This document shows, one piece after another, positions 6,036 to 9,509 of a stretch of 9,509 nucleotides of DNA; positions within the stretch are counted from its first letter, which is position 1, and the number at the start of each line of letters is the position of its first letter. The translations under genes were made by a program, and so were the position numbers. Source of the DNA: Promethearchaeota archaeon (GTDB lineage Archaea > Asgardarchaeota > Lokiarchaeia > Sigynarchaeales > SOKP01); assembly GCA_030620005.1 (NCBI GenBank), contig JAUXAJ010000208.1, positions 1 through 9,509 of the forward strand, written 5' to 3'. The notes under the pieces were generated by a model, which was not told the origin of the DNA, ran no database searches, and saw only the letters and a program-made list of their open reading frames with translations.

Positions 6036-6875
6036 ATGGAAAAATTCATTCATTGTTTAAATTGCGGCAAGAATATTGATTCTAAGGGAGAAAAGGAGCA
6101 TCAATACTGTGCTGAATGCATAATAGACTTAGATTTTAAAACAAAGGATCTGGATCACGCAGAGATTGACGTGAATTTGCAAAAAATCTTGGACTTTTTT
6201 GTTTCTGATGTAAATGCCGCTTTTCTTAAAGATCCTGCCGCTAATACGCTACTTGAAGTACTTATAAGTTATCCAGGTATAAAAGCTGTATTATTCTACA
6301 GGATTGCACATTTTTTTTGGAAATTAGGAATGCCTTTCATTCCCAGATATATTTCAGATGTCGCCCGTCAGGTTACAGCGATTGAAATTCATCCAGGAGC
6401 AGAAATAGGAAGTGATTTTTTCATTGACCATGGTGCTGGAGTTGTAATAGGAGAAACTGCTGAAATTGGCAATAATGTGACGTTATATGCGGGAGTAGTC
6501 CTTGGAGGCACAACAACGAGTCGTGGAAAACGACATCCAACTTTAGGAAACAATATTGTAGTAGGGTCAGGAGCAAAAATATTAGGTCCAATTAAAATTG
6601 GAGATTACGTGAAGGTCGGGGCTAACTCTGTTGTAGTGAACGATGTACCTCCAAATTCTGTTGTTGTAGGGGTTCCTGGTAGAATAATTTCACGAAAAGG
6701 AGAAAAAATAGATAAAATAGACTTAAGACATGGAGATTTACCAGATCCATTGTCAATAACAATATCAACTCTCGATAAAAGAATAAAAGAACTAGAAAAG
6801 CAATTATTAAACAAATCTACTGTAAAAAAAGATAACATCGAAATATATTTTGGAGAATACGGCGATGGTATATAA
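6036..6875 (+). CDS. cysE: Serine O-acetyltransferase with an N-terminal Cys4 zinc-ribbon-like module
   Basis: Transfers acetyl from acetyl-CoA to L-serine, giving O-acetylserine for cysteine synthesis in the cytoplasm. It has 279 residues. Residues 1-40 carry CLNC (7-10) and CAEC (25-28), a zinc-ribbon-like module not present in E. coli CysE. A short helical region (about 46-112) follows. The left-handed beta-helix with hexapeptide repeats runs about 115-218. It contains the catalytic pair region IEIHPGA (E117, aligned with E. coli D143), FIDHGAGVVIGETAEIG (H132, aligned with H158), LGGTT and GKRHP (H167). After VVVGVPGRII comes a charged linker with a heptad-like stretch (243-259). The C-terminal tail ends EYGDGI, identical to the E. 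coli CysE end that docks into cysteine synthase. The cysteine synthase gene follows 39 bases on. ATG 6036 is chosen because both Cys pairs follow it and a TATA box sits at leaderless distance. Confidence 0.93.
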   Translation: MEKFIHCLNCGKNIDSKGEKEHQYCAECIIDLDFKTKDLDHAEIDVNLQKILDFFVSDVNAAFLKDPAANTLLEVLISYPGIKAVLFYRIAHFFWKLGMPFIPRYISDVARQVTAIEIHPGAEIGSDFFIDHGAGVVIGETAEIGNNVTLYAGVVLGGTTTSRGKRHPTLGNNIVVGSGAKILGPIKIGDYVKVGANSVVVNDVPPNSVVVGVPGRIISRKGEKIDKIDLRHGDLPDPLSITISTLDKRIKELEKQLLNKSTVKKDNIEIYFGEYGDGI

Positions 6876-6877
6876 AA
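6869..6877 (+). promoter_or_regulatory. Possible internal TATA box for cysteine synthase
   Basis: TATATAAAA overlaps the last codon and stop of the acetyltransferase gene. Its centre near 6873 would start a transcript near 6898, 17 bases before the cysteine synthase ATG. The same bases also encode protein, so chance is possible. Confidence 0.35.
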
Positions 6878-6914
6878 TAAGAAAAAATACAATAATATGA
6901 AGGTTGAAAAATAA

Positions 6915-7844
6915 ATGGGAAATACGTATAATAACATCATTGAAACTATTGGTAAAACACCATTAGTCAAATTGAATAGGATAACCGAAAATATTGATCC
7001 ATCAGTATACGCTAAACTTGAAAATTTTAATCCTGGGGGTAGCGTAAAAGATCGTATTGGAATGTCCATGATAGAAAAAGCTGAAGAAGAAGGTTTAATA
7101 AATAAAAACACAACCATAATAGAACCTACTTCTGGAAATACTGGTATTGGACTTGCCTTAGTTTGTGCTGCGAAAGGTTATAAACTAATTTTAACCATGC
7201 CGGATAGCATGTCCATTGAAAGACGAAAAATCTTAAAGGCCTATGGCGCTGATATAGTATTAACGCCGGCCTCTGGGGGAATGAAAGCGACTATCAAGAA
7301 AGCAGAAGAATTAGCTCAAGAAAAAGGCAATGCGTTAATTCCACAACAATTTAAAAATTTAGCGAATCCAGAGATTCATAGAAAAACAACTGCCAAGGAA
7401 ATATTTAACGATTTAGACGGTCAAGTCGAATGCTTTGTTGCTGGAATAGGTACTGGCGGAACAATCACAGGGGTAGGGGAAATCCTAAAAAAAACCATTG
7501 GTGAACGAGTTAAAATTTACGCAGTAGAGCCATCAGATTCCCCTGTATTATCTGGTGGACAACCAGGACCTCATAAAATCCAAGGTATTGGTGCAGGATT
7601 TATCCCTGAGGTATTAAATACTAACATTTATGATAAAATAATAAAAGTCGATTATGAAGATGCTGTAGCAACGGCAAGAAAACTGGCAAGGTTAGAAGGA
7701 ATCTTTGTGGGAATTTCTTCGGGAGCTAATGCTTGGGCTGCTATTTATGCGGCTTCTAAAGATTTTGCAAAAGAAGATAATATCGTCGTTATATTGCCAG
7801 ATACAGGCGAACGCTACCTGTCAACAGAGTTATATAATATTTAA
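6915..7844 (+). CDS. cysK: Cysteine synthase A (O-acetylserine sulfhydrylase), PLP-dependent
   Basis: Converts O-acetylserine and sulfide to cysteine. It has 309 residues, the standard CysK length, and covers the whole fold-type II PLP domain. Lys45 in NPGGSVKDR is the Schiff-base lysine. PTSGNTG (71-77) binds the substrate carboxylate, GIGTGGT (177-183) holds the PLP phosphate, and the serine of GISSGA (267-271) contacts the pyridine nitrogen. PQQFKNLANPEIHRKTT (143-159) is the CysK-type active-site loop, supporting an O-acetylserine enzyme rather than an O-phosphoserine or cystathionine enzyme. It follows the acetyltransferase by 39 bases with only a partial Shine-Dalgarno (AAGGT at 6900-6904). 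The two probably form an operon and, through the acetyltransferase tail, a cysteine synthase complex. A five-codon minicistron (6897-6914) ends directly at its ATG. Confidence 0.95.
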   Translation: MGNTYNNIIETIGKTPLVKLNRITENIDPSVYAKLENFNPGGSVKDRIGMSMIEKAEEEGLINKNTTIIEPTSGNTGIGLALVCAAKGYKLILTMPDSMSIERRKILKAYGADIVLTPASGGMKATIKKAEELAQEKGNALIPQQFKNLANPEIHRKTTAKEIFNDLDGQVECFVAGIGTGGTITGVGEILKKTIGERVKIYAVEPSDSPVLSGGQPGPHKIQGIGAGFIPEVLNTNIYDKIIKVDYEDAVATARKLARLEGIFVGISSGANAWAAIYAASKDFAKEDNIVVILPDTGERYLSTELYNI

Positions 7845-7878
7845 ATTATTTATAATGTGTTAGACGCGTTTAGATTAA

Positions 7879-7910
7879 CCACTTCCTAAAGAGAAGTGGA
7901 TTTCTTTTCT
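7879..7910 (+). terminator. Hairpin plus T-rich tract between cysK and sfsA
   Basis: CCACTTC (7879-7885) and GAAGTGG (7893-7899) form a perfect 7-bp stem with a 7-base loop, followed by the T-rich atttcttttct. It lies 35 bases past the cysK stop and just before the convergent sfsA end, where a terminator is expected. It is GC-rich against its surroundings. Confidence 0.6.
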
Positions 7911-7913
7911 ATT

Positions 7914-8582
7914 TTAAAAATCTGCCAATGGTATTTTACCTCTATAATAGAGCATCCTACCATCAAAGCTGATTTGGACTGCTAAAATTGGAATATTCTT
8001 TTTTCTCGCTTCGCTTAACTTTTGAAAAAATTTCGGGTCTGTTTCTCGATTTGGAGCAAATTTCTTAGCTTTTCTAAAAATGAGAAATAAAATAATGCCA
8101 TCGTGTTCAATTATTTCTCCCACATGCCTTGTTCCACGTTCGGTTGGAGCGTCAGGAAAAAATGCAAGACCATCCTTTACAAGTGAAACGCCTTTTACTT
8201 CTAATGGAACACCATCAAGAACGAAATCTATTCTACTCTTCCCTAGAGGTACTTCTTTCTTTATTTTTTCTACGGTGGAAAACTCTGGTAAAAAAGAAAA
8301 AATTTTCATTGCTATTTTTGAATGTTGCGCTGAATCAATAAGTATCCATTCATCCTCAATGTTTACAGCCTTCAAGTAATATTTTAACTTGCCATTAGAT
8401 TTAGTAAATAGAACTTCTGCACCTTTTACTAGAAGTTCCTTTAAACGACCAGGATCGTGAACGTGAGCCAATTCTATTTTTCCTTGGTATTCGATTTCGC
8501 TGACGAATCGATTTGGTCGACTAAAAAAAATTCCCTTTTTTAGATCTGATATCTCAAAAATAGGGAGTTTAACAGAATTCAT
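7914..8582 (-). CDS. sfsA: SfsA family protein (sugar fermentation stimulation protein homologue), putative DNA-binding/nuclease fold
   Basis: A full-length SfsA protein of 222 residues. In E. coli the gene was found as a stimulator of maltose metabolism. The fold has an N-terminal OB-like domain and a PD-(D/E)xK-nuclease-like C-terminal domain; the biochemical role is unsettled. Visible here are FSRPNRFVSEI (20-30) and HDPGRLKELL (42-51), in place of the bacterial NTGR motif. The core has SRIDF (D119) and LEVKGVSL with E128 and K130 as the xEVK half of the nuclease-like site. FPDAPTERGTRH (142-153) is the family signature. ATG 8582 lacks a Shine-Dalgarno and may be leaderless. It is convergent with cysK and divergent from the ferredoxin-like gene, so it is probably transcribed alone. 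Confidence 0.93.
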   Translation of the reverse strand: MNSVKLPIFEISDLKKGIFFSRPNRFVSEIEYQGKIELAHVHDPGRLKELLVKGAEVLFTKSNGKLKYYLKAVNIEDEWILIDSAQHSKIAMKIFSFLPEFSTVEKIKKEVPLGKSRIDFVLDGVPLEVKGVSLVKDGLAFFPDAPTERGTRHVGEIIEHDGIILFLIFRKAKKFAPNRETDPKFFQKLSEARKKNIPILAVQISFDGRMLYYRGKIPLADF

Positions 8583-8658
8583 GAATTTTAAAATTATACA
8601 ATGTTTAATTCATGTAATTAGTTAATGAAAAATAAAAGATTTCTTTATAGAATATTAC

Positions 8659-8670
8659 CTAAATAAATAA
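8659..8670 (+). promoter_or_regulatory. Possible TATA box for the small ferredoxin gene
   Basis: CTAAATAAATA, centred near 8665, would start transcription near 8690, about 16 bases before ATG 8706. The gene has no clear Shine-Dalgarno. The 123-base divergent gap is very AT-rich, so this is a weak call. Confidence 0.3.
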
Positions 8671-8705
8671 AAATCTTCTTTAATATTGTTTAATCGTAAT
8701 GAGAA

Positions 8706-8939
8706 ATGGCTAACAATCAAAATTCTATAGAAAGTTACGGATTTCATCACATAGACACAAGCAAGTGTCGTGATTGTACGAGTTTCGATTGTGAAGAGGC
8801 TTGCTACTTGAGCATTTACGAGGTAATTAATAAAAATTCTGAACCTAAATGTATCGTTAATAAAGAACTAGAAAACAAATGCTTAAAATGCCACATTTGT
8901 ACGACCGCTTGCAAATTCGGAGCAATTACTATTGATTAA
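8706..8939 (+). CDS. Small cysteine-rich 2[4Fe-4S] ferredoxin-like protein
   Basis: A soluble 77-residue protein with nine cysteines and no signal peptide. Two four-Cys groups are visible: C21-x2-C24-x4-C29-x3-C33, and C59-x2-C62-x2-C65-x3-C69 (CLKCHICTTACKFGAI). The second is a normal [4Fe-4S] motif. The first has the C-x2-C-x4-C-x3-C spacing found in the second motif of DmsB-like subunits. Neither last Cys is followed by the usual Pro (CY and CK). Between them lies a 25-residue insert with a ninth Cys (C49). It probably carries electrons for a partner not identified in this window. It is divergent from sfsA and is followed by an oligo-T terminator and an Lrp-type regulator gene. I do not recognise a named family. 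Confidence 0.82.
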   Translation: MANNQNSIESYGFHHIDTSKCRDCTSFDCEEACYLSIYEVINKNSEPKCIVNKELENKCLKCHICTTACKFGAITID

Positions 8940-8991
8940 ACTCAATTACAGTTACAACTAGTAATTTAGGAGAAAAAAACCTTCAATACTA

Positions 8992-9002
8992 TTTTTTTTT
9001 TT
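8992..9002 (+). terminator. T11 terminator after the small ferredoxin gene
   Basis: An uninterrupted T11 run 52 bases past the ferredoxin stop is a strong archaeal-type termination tract. It separates the ferredoxin transcript from the regulator gene. Confidence 0.5.
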
Positions 9003-9075
9003 AACATGTAAATTACTTATAAATTATAAATGGCAAAAAATACTTTCATTACTTAAAAAGCATTTAACTCAAACT

Positions 9076-9509
9076 TTGATTAGTCAAAAATTAAAATTAG
9101 ACGATATCGACAAAAAAATAATATCTCTCATTCAGAATCAGCCGAATTTAACACATACTCAAATTGCAAAAAAGATTAACAGGACTCAACCCACAGTCGG
9201 CATGAGGATTAAAAAACTTGAAAAAAACGGAATATTTCAATTTCAACCAGGAATTAATTTTAAAAAGGTAGATTTGAACTTAGCAACAGTGGAAATTAGT
9301 ACCCGGAATCCCGAAGAAATCATGGAAATGGCTAAGTATTGCCCATTCATGCTCAACGCTTTTAAATTAAGTGGAGAACATAATATTTGCCTTCTTATAG
9401 CGAGTTCTAATCTTGAAAAGCTCGACAGTGTTATAAATTATCACTTTAGAACAAATCCAGAAGTTTCATCCGTGTCCATGCAAATTGTTTCTGAAATTGC
9501 TAAAGATTT
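9076..9509 (+). CDS. Lrp/AsnC-family transcriptional regulator, N-terminal part; 3' end outside window
   Basis: The frame runs off the window, leaving about 144 residues. The N-terminal winged helix-turn-helix is clear: LDDIDKKIISLIQNQPNLT, then TQIAKKINRTQPTVGMRIKKLEKNGIF (28-53), the recognition helix and wing typical of Lrp/AsnC proteins. After it comes a sequence (about 58-135) with the beta-alpha character of the ligand-binding RAM-like domain, including LNLATVEIST and HNICLLIASSNLEKLDSVI. The only canonical start after the in-frame stop at 8962 is TTG 9076. There is no Shine-Dalgarno, but ttataaattata (9018-9029) could be a TATA box giving a leader of about 30 bases. Targets and ligand are unknown. 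Archaeal members often regulate amino-acid or energy genes, so nearby genes are candidates. Confidence 0.8.
   Translation, partial: MISQKLKLDDIDKKIISLIQNQPNLTHTQIAKKINRTQPTVGMRIKKLEKNGIFQFQPGINFKKVDLNLATVEISTRNPEEIMEMAKYCPFMLNAFKLSGEHNICLLIASSNLEKLDSVINYHFRTNPEVSSVSMQIVSEIAKD

Noticed and set aside
6605..7117. 170-codon minus-strand ORF across the cysE-cysK junction
   Set aside because: It is antisense to two well-supported genes and its hydrophobic look follows from the complementary codons.
7879..7899. Hairpin as the end of an IS200/IS605-type element
   Set aside because: Such elements have subterminal hairpins, but no TnpA or TnpB gene or remnant is present, and the site is where a terminator is expected.
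8080..8379. 99-codon plus-strand ORF inside sfsA
   Set aside because: It is antisense to the conserved SfsA core; no independent signal supports it.
9030..9056. ATG at 9030 as the start of the Lrp-type regulator
   Set aside because: It is in another frame and reaches TAA after eight codons. TTG 9076 is in the frame of the helix-turn-helix.

Overview
The window is a compact, AT-rich stretch of roughly one-third GC, with nine complete protein genes and one partial gene at each end. It is most likely from an anaerobic archaeon. The support is a two-subunit 2-oxoacid:ferredoxin oxidoreductase with fused gamma-alpha subunit, an SfsA with the HDPGRL motif, an Lrp/AsnC-type regulator, BRE/TATA-like promoters, oligo-T terminators, and a mix of strong Shine-Dalgarno starts, TTG starts and apparently leaderless starts. 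An Asgard lineage such as Lokiarchaeia would fit, but that is a guess; nothing here proves it.

Layout. Bases 1-1621 (+) carry the 3' part of a DMSO-reductase-like molybdopterin subunit and its four-cluster iron-sulfur subunit. No membrane anchor gene follows. The minus-strand block at 1755-5774 holds a nitroreductase, a Bcp/PrxQ peroxiredoxin and the KorAB-type oxidoreductase pair (alpha upstream of beta, one base apart). From 6036 the plus strand has serine O-acetyltransferase and cysteine synthase, which together make cysteine from serine, acetyl-CoA and sulfide. A hairpin separates these from sfsA (minus). At the right edge are a small cysteine-rich ferredoxin-like gene and the start of an Lrp/AsnC-type regulator, both plus.

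Functionally the genes suggest anaerobic redox metabolism: a molybdoenzyme electron sink, ferredoxin reduction by 2-oxoacid oxidation, peroxide and nitro-compound handling, and sulfur assimilation. There is no mobile element, CRISPR array, tRNA or rRNA that I can support, and no gene-free stretch exceeds 300 bases. The longest gaps are 5775-6035 (divergent promoters) and 3019-3244 (AT-rich, no gene seen).

The points most worth a second look are: (1) the iron-sulfur subunit at 1061-1621, which has no ATG, GTG or TTG before its first cluster motif, only an ACG behind a strong Shine-Dalgarno; (2) the serine acetyltransferase, which carries an N-terminal Cys4 zinc-ribbon-like module and ends in EYGDGI, the same last six residues as E. 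coli CysE; and (3) the small ferredoxin with atypical cluster spacing beside the regulator. I found no clear new multi-gene system.
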